From assembly GCA_020852965.1 (NCBI GenBank), contig JADYZV010000036.1:1-64000 (forward strand): a stretch of 64,000 nucleotides of DNA. The letters are read 5' to 3'. Source of the stretch: Pirellulaceae bacterium. GTDB taxonomy: Bacteria; Planctomycetota; Planctomycetia; Pirellulales; Pirellulaceae. The notes below the pieces were generated by a model. That model did not search any database and was not told where the DNA came from. It was given only the letters and a program-made list of their open reading frames with translations. Shown in pieces: positions 30,018 to 39,452 of the stretch. Position 1 is the stretch's first letter; the number at the start of each line of letters is the position of its first letter. A program made the translations under genes and the position numbers.

Positions 30018-31220
30018 ATGGACGAACAGGGATATCGCTTTGGAGTGGGAGTGCTCGTGGTCGCCTCGCTGGTGATCGCGGTCATACTCATTCTATTCTT
30101 TGGTGCCGCCCCAAATTTCTTCGTCGAGCGCTACACGGTGACTATCCGTTTCCAGGCTGCTCCGGGAGTCGCTTCGGACACGCCGGTCCGCAAGAACGGT
30201 GTACAAATCGGTCGCGTCAAGTCGGTTCAGCTACTGGACGAAGAAGGTGTCGACCTGACTCTGGAGCTTGATGGAAAGTACAAGGTTCGCGCGCAGGAAT
30301 TGCCGCAGATAGGCAAAGGATCGTTGATCACTGGCGATGCGGTCGTCGAGTTTGTGCCGCCGACCCAGGAGAGTCTCATGACGCGCTTCGACGGCACCGG
30401 TGGATCGCCTCGTGACGGAATACTCGACGAAAGCGAAATGCTCCTCGCCGCGACCCCCATTCAAGACGGTGACTTCTTCCGTGGTGGGCGCGTAGCCCCA
30501 GATCCACTCGACGCACTGCTGAACATGCAAGAGGGCTTTGGCACCACACTGTCTGCTATCGAAACGGCCGGCAATCAAGTCACAGCGCTCGCCTTAGATG
30601 TACGAAAACTATTGGGTAGCGGCGACGGTGCAATGCAAGATGTCGCCCGAAAGATGGACCTCACCATCGACAATTTTAATGACACGCTGGACGCGATCGA
30701 GGGCCTGTTCAACGATCCGAATCTCAAGTCGTCGCTAGACACATTGGCCGTTCGGCTACCGGACATCGTCAATGAAGCTGAGTCTGTCATGAAGCAAACA
30801 GGCGACACGTTGGCCGCCTTTGAAGACGTAGGCCGCGCTGCCGAAGAGACAGTCCGAGGAGTGACCAAGACAGTCGAGCACGTCAATCAGCTCACCGAAC
30901 CGCTTGGTCGAAACGGGGAAAAACTGGTCGGCGATGCCGTGCGCACTCTCGACAATCTGAACTTGCTCCTTACCGATTTACGCTCGGTGGCAGACCGCTT
31001 CAATAGTGGTCAAGGTACGGTCGCTAAGTTGATGGATGACCCACAACTCTACTACCAAGTCATGAATACTTTGGCGAATATCGAAACGCTGACTCGTAAG
31101 CTCGAACCGATCGTCGACGACGCGCGCGTGTTCACCGACAAGGTCGCTCGACAGCCATCGAGCCTCATCGACTTGCGCGGGGCCATCTCCGGCCGCCCTT
31201 TAGGAGCCGGGATCAAGTAA
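30018..31220 (+). CDS. mlaD: MCE/MlaD-family substrate-binding protein
   Basis: Periplasmic, membrane-anchored lipid-binding component of the transporter. The 400-residue protein has an N-terminal transmembrane helix (VLVVASLVIAVILILFFGA, about 13-31). It is followed by one MCE domain (TVTIRFQAAPGVASDTPVRK, residues about 40-125) with strand KNGVQIGRVKSVQLL. The remainder is long amphipathic helix that in the family forms a tube or needle. E. coli MlaD is about 180 residues, so this is the longer MCE form. It starts about 30 bp after mlaF. Confidence 0.9.
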   Translation: MDEQGYRFGVGVLVVASLVIAVILILFFGAAPNFFVERYTVTIRFQAAPGVASDTPVRKNGVQIGRVKSVQLLDEEGVDLTLELDGKYKVRAQELPQIGKGSLITGDAVVEFVPPTQESLMTRFDGTGGSPRDGILDESEMLLAATPIQDGDFFRGGRVAPDPLDALLNMQEGFGTTLSAIETAGNQVTALALDVRKLLGSGDGAMQDVARKMDLTIDNFNDTLDAIEGLFNDPNLKSSLDTLAVRLPDIVNEAESVMKQTGDTLAAFEDVGRAAEETVRGVTKTVEHVNQLTEPLGRNGEKLVGDAVRTLDNLNLLLTDLRSVADRFNSGQGTVAKLMDDPQLYYQVMNTLANIETLTRKLEPIVDDARVFTDKVARQPSSLIDLRGAISGRPLGAGIK

Positions 31221-31636
31221 ATGTAACCGCGAACGAGTTAGTTCGTTCATTGACCACGAAATACACGAAGAACACGAAAAACTGGCTTTTTTGTCGACAC
31301 TCCTCGCTGAACGCCACCATGCTATAAAATCCACGCGGCATCTCGATAACAAAATCACAGTGGATAGTTGTAGTGGGGAATCTCTATTATCCGGCCGGCC
31401 ATTATTCTGCCTTGAAGTGGATTTGGGGGAATAGGCAGAGTCATGGGAGTCAGAATGATAAAACGTGTTTCGGTGGTGGCGTTCAGCGAAAAGTGTCCTT
31501 CGTGTGCTTCGTGGTTCATGCAATTCCTCTGACACCGACCCAGCACTATTGAATTCTGCTCGCATCCGTTATGTTACATTCGCTGTCCTAAGAAACTCGT
31601 ACCACACACGCACCTCGTTACCGAGACGCCACCAAC
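31221..31636. other. intergenic region with TTCGTG-type inverted repeats
   Basis: No supported gene in 416 bp. Near-complementary copies of the ACGAAGAACACGAAAAAC motif sit at about 31252-31282 and, inverted, at about 31491-31520; a third copy lies near 35709-35734. They suggest dispersed repeat DNA between mlaD and dapB. Promoter elements for dapB were not identified. Confidence 0.55.
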
Positions 31637-32434
31637 ATGCCCCATACACTTGCCATCCACGGTGCCGCTGGCCGCATGGGTAAGCGACTGATCGCCCTGG
31701 GAAGCCAAGACCAAGCTTTCAAAATCGTCGCGGCCATCGACAATTTTAGCCATCCAGCTATTGGTCAAGACGCTGGAGTTTCGGCAGGTGTGGCCCCACT
31801 GGGAGTGCTGCTGGGTTCGGCCTGGCCCCAGAAATGTGATGTGGCCATCGACTTCTCCATTCCCGCCGCCTGCTCGGCGGCCGTGCGCCAGTGCCACGAG
31901 CAGAGAATTCCGTTGGTCGTCGCCACCACGGGTTTGAGCGAGGCACAAACGGCCGAAATCAAAGACGCATCCAAGGACATACCGCTGTGCTGGGCCCCCA
32001 GCATGTCACTCGCCGTCAACTTGGCCATGAAACTAGCCCAACAAGCCGCCCAAGCGCTGCGACATGTGCCTCAAGGCGTCGATGTCGAGATCATTGAACG
32101 CCATCATCGTTTCAAAGAGGATTCCCCCAGCGGCACGGCATTGAAGTTCGGTGAAATCATCGCAGAAGAAATGGCATTGACCGAGCACGTGCATGGGCGC
32201 GAAGGACAGTGCGGCCAGCGAACACGAAATGAAATTGGCTACCACGCGGTGCGCACCGGCGACAACCCTGGCGAACACACCATCGTGTTCGGAATGCTCG
32301 GCGAGGTCATCGAACTGCGCGTAGCCGCCTCGAACCGCGACTGCTACGCCTCGGGTGCCTTGGCCGCGGCCAAGTTTCTGCTCGGTAAACCGCCTGGACT
32401 TTACAACATGTTCGATGTGTTGGGATTGTCGTAG
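31637..32434 (+). CDS. dapB: 4-hydroxy-tetrahydrodipicolinate reductase
   Basis: NAD(P)H-dependent reduction step of the lysine and diaminopimelate pathway. The 265-residue protein begins with the nucleotide motif HGAAGRMGKR and has the substrate motif EIIERHHRFKEDSPSGTA with the catalytic His and Lys. It ends with the family block KFLLGKPPGLYNMFDVL. Normal length. The downstream small gene starts five bases after the stop, so they likely form a two-gene operon. Confidence 0.96.
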   Translation: MPHTLAIHGAAGRMGKRLIALGSQDQAFKIVAAIDNFSHPAIGQDAGVSAGVAPLGVLLGSAWPQKCDVAIDFSIPAACSAAVRQCHEQRIPLVVATTGLSEAQTAEIKDASKDIPLCWAPSMSLAVNLAMKLAQQAAQALRHVPQGVDVEIIERHHRFKEDSPSGTALKFGEIIAEEMALTEHVHGREGQCGQRTRNEIGYHAVRTGDNPGEHTIVFGMLGEVIELRVAASNRDCYASGALAAAKFLLGKPPGLYNMFDVLGLS

Positions 32435-32439
32435 TTGTC

Positions 32440-32805
32440 ATGGCCAAGTGCGACGAAGGCTACCTGTGTGAAGTATGCGGCGAAGAGGTCGAAGGACTGA
32501 CCAATAGCGCGCTCTATTTGCAATACGTCATTGGCTGGATCGATCCCGAGACGCTACACACGCGCCGCGAGTGTCATTTGCGTTGTCTACCCAGCCTAGC
32601 GCAGTTCATCGAAGACGAGCGTTTCCAACCACCCGTTCAGGTCGAAGGTCCCTTCGATCGGCGACAGCTCGATGCGAGCTTCGCACAGCGGCAAGCCGAA
32701 TTGATCACGCGGGGCTATCAGCGATTGTGGGAGCTACAAACCAAACGTCGCGGCCTGACTGTCACGGACTACCCACTACCCGAAGCGCAAACCCGTTGGA
32801 AGTAG
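32440..32805 (+). CDS. small Cys-rich conserved-type protein downstream of dapB
   Basis: A 121-residue protein of unknown function. The N-terminus has CEVCGEE (Cys10 and Cys13), and further on HLRCLPSL supplies His and Cys at about residues 47 and 50. Together they could bind one zinc ion. The rest is helical and charged, without signal peptide. The tight spacing to dapB suggests co-translation, but a role in lysine synthesis is not shown. Confidence 0.65.
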   Translation: MAKCDEGYLCEVCGEEVEGLTNSALYLQYVIGWIDPETLHTRRECHLRCLPSLAQFIEDERFQPPVQVEGPFDRRQLDASFAQRQAELITRGYQRLWELQTKRRGLTVTDYPLPEAQTRWK

Positions 32806-32825
32806 TTTGGCAAGGCATTACGCCT

Positions 32826-32985
32826 TCCCGCCCCCATCGCCCGCTTGCGGGCTGGAGCGAAAGTTTTACAGATAGAAAACCGCGCTGCCCCATCGCCCTT
32901 CCGATATCGATTTACGCGCGCGATCACCCACGCTAGCAACCAGACTTCTTCACCGGTGGGACGAGCCCGAGCGGCGGGTCCGGAG
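32826..32985. repeat. composite repeat R1-R2, left of DUF4058 gene
   Basis: R1 (about 32826-32865, CCCCCATCGCCCGCTTGCGG then GGAGCGAAAGTTTT) is a hairpin-capable element. R2 (about 32943-32982) contains CTTCTTCACCGGTGGG. The two, and the less conserved sequence between them (GATAGAAAA, CGCGCTGCCC), recur in the same order and orientation right of the DUF4058 gene. Confidence 0.75.
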
Positions 32986-33028
32986 GCTAACACAGCGAAA
33001 GGGCGCGCATATCAGCAGCGCCCGTGCA

Positions 33029-33763
33029 TCAAATCAGCCGCAGCGTGCTGCATGTCTGTTGATACGAGACTTCGAGATCAAGTGAAATTGCTTGGTCGTT
33101 GTCTAGCCAGATCGGTAGGATAGGCAATCGCTGGCCGACGAGCATGGGATAGGCCCAAGTTTCGAATCTCGACCGCGTGGCCAGACTGTGACTGCGACAG
33201 GTGACCGCGTAAGTCGACGGCGGTTTGACAGCGAATGCGGGGTCTGCTTGACCGAAGACGTCCAGCACCTCACAGTACAAATTGTAATGCTTAACCGTCA
33301 CCAGATCGACAATCGAAACGCAGATCTTCTTCTGCAACAATGCCGCGCATTTGGACACAAATGCCTGACGAGTCTCAGGGCGATCCTTGTTCGCTGGACT
33401 GACCAATTCGATTGCTGCGACAAGCTCACGGCCTCGTGCTTGGTCAAAGATCAGTACTTCATATTCGTAGTGCTCAGTCGGGTCAAGCTCGAGTGTAAGC
33501 GTCGGTTCGGGCGGAGCCCAAGTCGCAGTTGCCGAGCTCGGTCCCGACGAATCCGCTCCGCCCTCAGTTCTTCCTTGAACATCAAACGTGCAGACATCGA
33601 TTTCAAAATTCTTGCCCAGATGTACTCGCGGCTCTGCTACGTATCGCTCAGGCAATAACTTGCACAAATCTATGACGATCAGCGCAGGCCACATTCCATG
33701 AAAACCCTCCCAGGAACCCTTGTTCAACGTCGGCGGTCGAAAGTGATCTAACATCGGCATCAT
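33029..33763 (-). CDS. DUF4058 family protein
   Basis: The 244-residue protein fits DUF4058, a family of unknown function common in cyanobacteria and planctomycetes. It has an MPMLDHFRPP start with a Trp-containing helix (SWEGFHGMWPALI), RVHLGKNFEIDV, a long YEVLIFDQARGRELVAAIEL strand set with VSPANK, and a Tyr-rich C-terminus. AIELVSPANK resembles the E-x-K edge of PD-(D/E)XK nucleases, like Uma2 proteins (inference). AGGAG precedes a pair of adjacent ATG codons, so the start may be 33763 or 33760. Repeats on both sides suggest a mobile cassette. Confidence 0.72.
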   Translation of the reverse strand: MMPMLDHFRPPTLNKGSWEGFHGMWPALIVIDLCKLLPERYVAEPRVHLGKNFEIDVCTFDVQGRTEGGADSSGPSSATATWAPPEPTLTLELDPTEHYEYEVLIFDQARGRELVAAIELVSPANKDRPETRQAFVSKCAALLQKKICVSIVDLVTVKHYNLYCEVLDVFGQADPAFAVKPPSTYAVTCRSHSLATRSRFETWAYPMLVGQRLPILPIWLDNDQAISLDLEVSYQQTCSTLRLI

Positions 33764-33787
33764 AAATCTCCTAGCTTAGATTATAGC

Positions 33788-34100
33788 TGCTCCCGCCCCC
33801 ATCGCCCGCTTGTCGGGCTGGAGCGAAAGTTTTTCAGCTAGCACCCCGCCCCCATCGCCCGCTTGTCGGGCTGGAGCGAAAGTTTTTAGGATAGAAACGC
33901 GCTGCCCGCAATCACCCCTCCGACGTCGTTTCGCGCTCAGCCGCGAGCTCTATCTCCTAAAACTTCTTCACCGGTGGGGCAAGCCCACAACGGGGTCGGG
34001 AACAATGCAAATATGAGATGCGAAATGCAGATGGTTCGAGCTCTATCTCCTAAAACTTCTTCACCGGTGGGGCAAGCCCACAACGGGGTCGGGAACAATA
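33788..34100. repeat. composite repeats R1, R1', R2, R2' right of DUF4058 gene
   Basis: R1 occurs at about 33791-33832 and 33848-33889, each with the palindrome CCCGCTTGTCGGG and GGAGCGAAAGTTTTT. R2 occurs at about 33959-34010 and 34049-34100, each CTTCTTCACCGGTGGGGCAA through GGGGTCGGGAACAAT and almost identical. GCTCTATCTCCTAAAACTTC precedes both R2 copies. No gene lies in this stretch. Confidence 0.85.
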
Positions 34101-34102
34101 AA

Positions 34103-35446
34103 TCATGTTGTATTCGTCTTCAAGCGATAGAACACGGCTAGAGGTAGTACCAGTAGGCCCATCATCAAGAAGACACTGCAAATGGGCCAGCCGGCCAACC
34201 GCGAGATCCACTCGAACACTTGATAGAGAGGACCGGATATCAAGATGCCGACAAAGTTGGCTTGATTCATGGTCGCGATCATGCGCCCCTTCAAGTTCGA
34301 GGGGGGGCGCTCTTGCAGAAAGACTTGAATGGGGATCGCAAAGATGGCCGCAAATACTCCCATCGAAATCAAGGCAACAATACTGCCGTAGAAACCGATT
34401 AAATGCTGACCACCGCCTGACCACAAACCCAGCATGACTAGCGATCCGAGAATGCCCCACAAGCCTAGCGATACGGACAGGTCGCCGTACCCCTTGCGAC
34501 ATAGGAAGCTGGCAAACAGGGCGCCGCCCATAATCCCTAAACCGATCGACGCGGTCAACATGCTCGTAGCCGTATCTCCAACTTGTAGCAGACCGAGCCC
34601 AAGGCGATTGACGGTGGGGACGGCAAGTCCGGAGACCAGCCAAAACACACTCGAGACCAACAAAGCGCTCAGCAATACTCGATCAGCTTTGAGCATCGAG
34701 GAAACATCATTGCTGACTGCCATGCAATCAGCGGTCAACTTGATTCCAGGCTGAGCTGGTGGAACCTTGCGAACCATTAGCGACGTCAACGTTCCCAAAA
34801 TGGCGATCCCCACACAAACCAACAGGGCCAGCCACAGATTCTGATTGGAGCCATCGCTGGTGAGCAATTCTTTGAGTCCGCCAGCGAGAACGGTACCAAA
34901 TATGATGGCTAGAAAGGTGGTCATCAAAATGATGCCGTTGGCGCGAGGCAGTTCACGATGCGTAAACAGCTCAGGTAAAATCCCGTACTTCCCCGGACCA
35001 AAGAAGGCACTCTGCGTCCCCATCAAAAATAGCACCACCCACGTTCCCGCCATCCCTAAGACATCGTAGTAATAGAAGGCAAGCAGTCCCAACAACATCA
35101 CACCAATCTCAGCCACTTTGCAGAGCACGATGATCGGTGTCTTGCTAAAGCGGTCGGAGAGATATCCTGCGTAACCACTGAACAGAACAAACGGCAGGGA
35201 GAAAACGAGCGTCGCCCAGCCCTGGACATCGCTCCCTTCATCCGCTTCGACGATACCTGCCGCCACCTCCGTTACGGCGTCTCCCGCGAGCGCAGCCATG
35301 GGGATCGAGATTGCGAGCAGTAGCATCAGTTGCTTGTACAGATTGTCGTTGAAGGCTCCCAGGAACTGCGTGCAGGTCATGCCCCAGAAGGATCGATCGG
35401 CAAACAGCGTCGGCGGGCTAGGCGAAATGGGGTCTTGACCTGTCAT
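34103..35446 (-). CDS. major facilitator superfamily transporter
   Basis: A 447-residue MFS protein with about 12 membrane helices. The first is preceded by FWGMTCTQFLGAFNDNLYKQ, a pattern shared with LplT-like lysophospholipid transporters. The loop between helices 2 and 3 has GYLSDRFSKTPII, matching the MFS signature. The ATG at 35446 is preceded by AGGA. LplT is usually linked to an acyltransferase/acyl-ACP synthetase gene (aas), absent here, so the substrate is uncertain. Export of a lipid or drug are both possible. Confidence 0.82.
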   Translation of the reverse strand: MTGQDPISPSPPTLFADRSFWGMTCTQFLGAFNDNLYKQLMLLLAISIPMAALAGDAVTEVAAGIVEADEGSDVQGWATLVFSLPFVLFSGYAGYLSDRFSKTPIIVLCKVAEIGVMLLGLLAFYYYDVLGMAGTWVVLFLMGTQSAFFGPGKYGILPELFTHRELPRANGIILMTTFLAIIFGTVLAGGLKELLTSDGSNQNLWLALLVCVGIAILGTLTSLMVRKVPPAQPGIKLTADCMAVSNDVSSMLKADRVLLSALLVSSVFWLVSGLAVPTVNRLGLGLLQVGDTATSMLTASIGLGIMGGALFASFLCRKGYGDLSVSLGLWGILGSLVMLGLWSGGGQHLIGFYGSIVALISMGVFAAIFAIPIQVFLQERPPSNLKGRMIATMNQANFVGILISGPLYQVFEWISRLAGWPICSVFLMMGLLVLPLAVFYRLKTNTT

Positions 35447-35815
35447 CGTGCTTCCTAAAACCAAAGAGACGAGCTAACCTGCGGCATGCTGGTGGGCTCC
35501 CATTGTGGCGATTCCGGCGAATTGCCGAAACCCCGCTCGAAGATTGCGCGTTTTCAAACTGGAAAAGGTGTAGACTTAAAGATGACCGTGTTATTACAGG
35601 AGCAATGTCCGAGTTTTCCAAAGAGCAATACAACGAATCTCGAAACAAAATATTCTGAGGATAAAATCGCGGGATATAGTAAACAATCATACGAGAACAG
35701 AGCCCGCTTTTCGTGTCCTTCGTGTTTTTCGTGGTCGCCGGCGAACTAACTAGCGCACAGTCACGACGAGAGTTACATTATTAGAAATCGCCACTCCGAT
35801 TCGAGGAGCCAACCC

Positions 35816-37159
35816 ATGCAATGCAACCGCCGTCAAACGCTACAAGCGATGTTGGCTATGGGGGCTGCCGCAGGACCGCTGCTGTCATGGCCCAGCCGTT
35901 TAGCCGCCGAGATGAAGGCGCGTCATAGCGAGCGCAGGCTGATCGTATTGTGGATGCCCGGTGGTCCGTCGCAAATGGACACCTTCGATCTCAAGCCGGG
36001 GCATTCCAATGGCGGCCCTTTCCAAGAGCTGCAAACCAGCGTGCCTGGCATGCGTTTTAGCGAGCACCTCCCGGAGCTGGCCAAGCTAGCTGAGCACCTG
36101 GCTATCGTGCGCGGTATGCAAACTAAAGAAGGGGATCACAGCCGCGGTACCTACCTAGTGCGCACCGGACAGCGTCCAGGCAACCCACTGCGCTACCCCG
36201 CTGTCCCGGCTGCGCTGGCCAAAGAGCTCTCAGTGAGTAATGCTTCGATCCCCGGTTACGTTAGCATTCTCCCCAATTCGTTTATCAACCCTCCCGCCTT
36301 CAGCGCCGGCTTCTTGGGGGCAGGCCGCGAGCCGCTCACGGTAGGCAACACGGCCAACTTCGACCCGACCACTGCCGCCTCCGTCAGCACGACCGGTCGA
36401 GACAAGCCGGCAGACCTACGAGTCGACAATCTACTGCCGCCGGACGACTTGGATGCTGAGCGTATCGCGCGCCGACAGCAATTTTGGAATGTGTTGCAGA
36501 GCAGCTACGGCGCGGCCAGTCGCGGTGGGGCTGCAGCCACGCATGAAACCGTCTATCGTCGCGCAATGCAGTTGGCAGAAAGCGAATTGGTTGCCGCTTT
36601 CGATCTCAGCCAAGAGCCCGACGCGGTGCGCAGCCGCTATGGCAACGATCCCTTTGGTCAAGGCTGCTTGATGGCCAGGCGATTGGTCGAGCGCGGCGTG
36701 CCTGTCGTCGAAGTTTCACTCAGCGATGGCCCAGCAGGACTCTCTTGGGATAGTCACGCGGATAACTTCAATACAGTTAAGCGACTCAGTTCGCAACTCG
36801 ACCGCGCCTGGAGTCAACTGCTCTTGGATTTGAAGAGCTCGGGCCTACTCGAACAAACCACAATCGTGTGGATGGGCGAGTTTGGACGGACACCGCAGAT
36901 CAATGAGATGGGCGGTCGCGATCACTTCCCCAATGCTTGGAGTTGCGTGCTGGCGGGTGCCGGGATCGTCGGCGGTTCGACCGTTGGCAAAACTAGCGAC
37001 GATGGCATGGAAGTCACCGATCGTCCCGTCACCGCCCCTGAATTCCTTGCCACCCTTTGTCGCGCTGTCGGCGTCGATCCCAGCCAAGAAAATCTTTCTG
37101 AAGATCGCCGCCCAGTGAAGATCGTCGAGGGTGACGCAATTAGTGAGATCCTGAGTTAA
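35816..37159 (+). CDS. DUF1501 family protein (exported, Tat-type signal)
   Basis: A second DUF1501 protein, 447 residues. The N-terminus NRRQTLQAMLAMGAAAG looks like a Tat signal. Family blocks present are WMPGGPSQMDTFDLKPG, GDHSRGTYLVRTG, WDSHADNF, VWMGEFGRTPQIN and GRDHFPNAWSCVLAGAGI. It is more similar in layout to the shorter DUF1501 group than to the one at 8703. No PSCyt gene lies next to it, unlike the usual pairing, so it may act alone or with a distant partner. Confidence 0.92.
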   Translation: MQCNRRQTLQAMLAMGAAAGPLLSWPSRLAAEMKARHSERRLIVLWMPGGPSQMDTFDLKPGHSNGGPFQELQTSVPGMRFSEHLPELAKLAEHLAIVRGMQTKEGDHSRGTYLVRTGQRPGNPLRYPAVPAALAKELSVSNASIPGYVSILPNSFINPPAFSAGFLGAGREPLTVGNTANFDPTTAASVSTTGRDKPADLRVDNLLPPDDLDAERIARRQQFWNVLQSSYGAASRGGAAATHETVYRRAMQLAESELVAAFDLSQEPDAVRSRYGNDPFGQGCLMARRLVERGVPVVEVSLSDGPAGLSWDSHADNFNTVKRLSSQLDRAWSQLLLDLKSSGLLEQTTIVWMGEFGRTPQINEMGGRDHFPNAWSCVLAGAGIVGGSTVGKTSDDGMEVTDRPVTAPEFLATLCRAVGVDPSQENLSEDRRPVKIVEGDAISEILS

Positions 37160-37214
37160 AAACTTTTCGCGATCTGCGAAAATATCCTGTTCAAAGAACA
37201 TTCATCTGTGCCTC

Positions 37215-37310
37215 GGCCTTGCCATCCGTGCAAACAAGAGAATTGTCTCGCACGGATGGCAAAGCCGGCGCACGGATGGTAAATGCACACGGAGTGTACC
37301 TGCTACTTTG
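37215..37310. repeat. GCACGGATGGCAA inverted repeat plus CCTGCTACTTTG
   Basis: Arms at 37215-37231 and 37250-37266 are complementary over 17 bp with one mismatch. A third copy of GCACGGATGG follows. The stretch ends with GTGTACCTGCTACTTTG, the family seen near 17170 and 23690. A related GCACGGATGG cluster lies at about 41758-41825. Confidence 0.8.
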
Positions 37311-37712
37311 TTACACGGAAGCGCCGAGTGATGCAAACGTCCCAGGTGCTGCCGAGGGTTGATTACTGTCTCGTCTCACCATCGCTTTGGCGGCCAGTAT
37401 GAAACGTTCCCACAAACCGCGTGGGTGTGAATCGATAAAATAGGTTGTGCCCGAAATCTCTAGCATGTCCCCTACATGAAGTTCACTCTCCTTCACTCGC
37501 TTACCATTGACGAACGTCCCATTGGTGCTTTCCAAGTCGAACACCTTCAATATGCCGTTGTGGTAGATCAATTCGGCGTGATTGCGGCTCACCCCGCGAT
37601 CCTTCGGACAAACATCGCAGAACTCAGCTCGTCCAATTAGGAAACTCGCTTTGTCTATTGGTCGACTTTCCGCACCATCGAGCAAATAGAAGTCATCATT
37701 GGTACCGTTCAT
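37311..37712 (-). CDS. FHA-domain protein
   Basis: A 133-residue protein that is almost entirely one forkhead-associated domain, which binds phosphothreonine peptides. Visible motifs are FLIGRAEFCDVCPKDRGVSR with the conserved Gly-Arg, SRNHAEL (Ser, His) and LESTNGTFVNGKRV. No other domain is attached apart from a short basic C-terminus. It probably reads Ser/Thr kinase signals, though no kinase gene is in the window. ATG at 37712 with GGAAGG upstream; converges on the DUF1501 gene. Confidence 0.9.
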   Translation of the reverse strand: MNGTNDDFYLLDGAESRPIDKASFLIGRAEFCDVCPKDRGVSRNHAELIYHNGILKVFDLESTNGTFVNGKRVKESELHVGDMLEISGTTYFIDSHPRGLWERFILAAKAMVRRDSNQPSAAPGTFASLGASV

Positions 37713-38050
37713 CGCAACGCCTTCCCAAATACGCAAAACCGAAGTGGATTTCTCGTAAACTACGCTGAGTCAATACAAACGCAAGCATTGTGCCAACTTG
37801 CGGCAATTTGCTAAAACCCGGTTCGGGCAACACCGATCGAGGGGGAAACGCGACCTCCCAGCGAGCACACTGTACGGCAATACGCCAAAATGAACGCGTG
37901 GCGGATGGCTGAAGTAGCCCCAGTTTTTGGCCCGCCATCGACCGAGAAAGAAAGACCAATTGAGAGATGGCGACTGCTGGCTACGAAACGGATTTACCTG
38001 CGAAGCGATTGTCAAGCTTCTCAGGGGGTGGAACACTCGCAACGGCAGTT

Positions 38051-39193
38051 TTACCCTGCCGCCGTTGGGTCTTCGATCAGATGCACGTAGCTGTTGTAGC
38101 GGCGCGGGTCGATGTGACCGTCGGCCACCGCATCTTGCACCGCGCAGCCGACTTCGTGAATGTGAGTGCAATCGGGAAAGCGACAACCGCTGACGTAGGG
38201 GCGAACGTCGCGGAACAATCCAGCGACCTCTTCGGCGGCTACGTCCCACAATTCGAGTTGCCGAATGCCTGGTGTATCGACCAAATACCCGCCACCAGAA
38301 AGTGGTAACAGCTCGGCCGTGGTGGTGGTGTGCTTGCCTTTGTGGTTTTCGGTACTGACCGGTTGCACGCGCAATCCCAAACCATCCTGCACCGCGTTGA
38401 GAAGTGAGCTCTTGCCCACGCCGCTCTGCCCAGCCACTACGCTTTGGCGACCTGTGACCATGTCGCGCAAGTGATCGATTCCCCAGCCGCGTTCGGCGCT
38501 GGTGAGCAGAGTACGATAGCCCAACTGCGCGTAGACTCCCAGCAGCGGTTGTAGTTCGACAGGGTCGATCAAGTCGGCTTTGTTGAGGACGATGAGCGCG
38601 TCGAGCTGGGCCTGTTCTGCGGTAACAAGAAAGCGATCGATCAAGTGCGGCTTCAAGTCAGGGTCAGCCGTGCTGGCCACGATGATGACCAAGTCGACGT
38701 TGGTCACCAAAATGTGGCGGCGGCCTTTACTGGTGCGGCTAAGCACGCCCCGTCGCGGCTTGACGGAAAAGATGATCCCTTGCTTGGTCCCCTCTGGGCG
38801 GAAGACTACGATATCACCGGCGGCAACTACGTGCCGCTGATCGGTCGAAAGGCTTTTGAGAACCTGCCGCACCGCGCATCGGTACTCGCGTCCTTCCGCC
38901 GTCAGGACCACGCACTCGAGGCCATGTACGCGCAATACGCGGCCTTGCAGCACACTTGGATCGGCCGACTCCATTTCGACTGCGAATCCATCGCTAGTAT
39001 CGTCCAGGGTTTGGCCGACTATCGTTCGATGTCGCGACATATCCCCTTTGCCACTGACACGCTCACGCGACACTTGTGCTTCGTCGTCGTGCGGATCTTG
39101 GTGAAACTGGCGCGTCAAGTCCGACGTACGAACTCGCTGCTGATAATTCTTTTTGAACTCCGTACGAATCTTGGCTGGGCGCTTCTTAGACAT
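38051..39193 (-). CDS. rsgA: ribosome small-subunit-dependent GTPase RsgA
   Basis: Circularly permuted GTPase that helps 30S subunit maturation. The 380-residue protein has a basic N-terminal extension (SKKRPAKIRTEFKKNYQQR), an OB-fold with VLRVHGLECVV, and the GTPase motifs in the permuted order. These are VLNKADLI, GQSGVGKSSLLN and VDTPGIRQ. The C-terminal zinc motif is CRFPDCTHIHEVGC. All motifs are intact. The extension is longer than in E. coli RsgA and is probably for rRNA contact. Confidence 0.95.
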   Translation of the reverse strand: MSKKRPAKIRTEFKKNYQQRVRTSDLTRQFHQDPHDDEAQVSRERVSGKGDMSRHRTIVGQTLDDTSDGFAVEMESADPSVLQGRVLRVHGLECVVLTAEGREYRCAVRQVLKSLSTDQRHVVAAGDIVVFRPEGTKQGIIFSVKPRRGVLSRTSKGRRHILVTNVDLVIIVASTADPDLKPHLIDRFLVTAEQAQLDALIVLNKADLIDPVELQPLLGVYAQLGYRTLLTSAERGWGIDHLRDMVTGRQSVVAGQSGVGKSSLLNAVQDGLGLRVQPVSTENHKGKHTTTTAELLPLSGGGYLVDTPGIRQLELWDVAAEEVAGLFRDVRPYVSGCRFPDCTHIHEVGCAVQDAVADGHIDPRRYNSYVHLIEDPTAAG

Positions 39194-39452
39194 GGTAACT
39201 GCGGCAGTAACGAAGTTTGTGAGTTGAATCGACTTGCAAGCTGAACGGCATTGCTTGGTGCGTCCTGCTATAGGTCAGTGAGTCGTCTCTCGACATACTG
39301 CAACCCTCGTCTAAGTCACGCTCTACTTCCATCCGAATTTTTACTTGCACGGACCCGCTCCTTAACGCGAGCCATCGCCTCATCCAGTGGCAGTGGGGGG
39401 GTAGCCGACGGATTTGAGAGTCTCGTACGCCGTCAACCTGGGCTATTACCAA

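Noticed and set aside
37152-37182. Terminator after the DUF1501 gene
   Set aside because: TTTTCGC-GATCT-GCGAAAA forms only a 7-bp AT-rich stem and no T-run follows.
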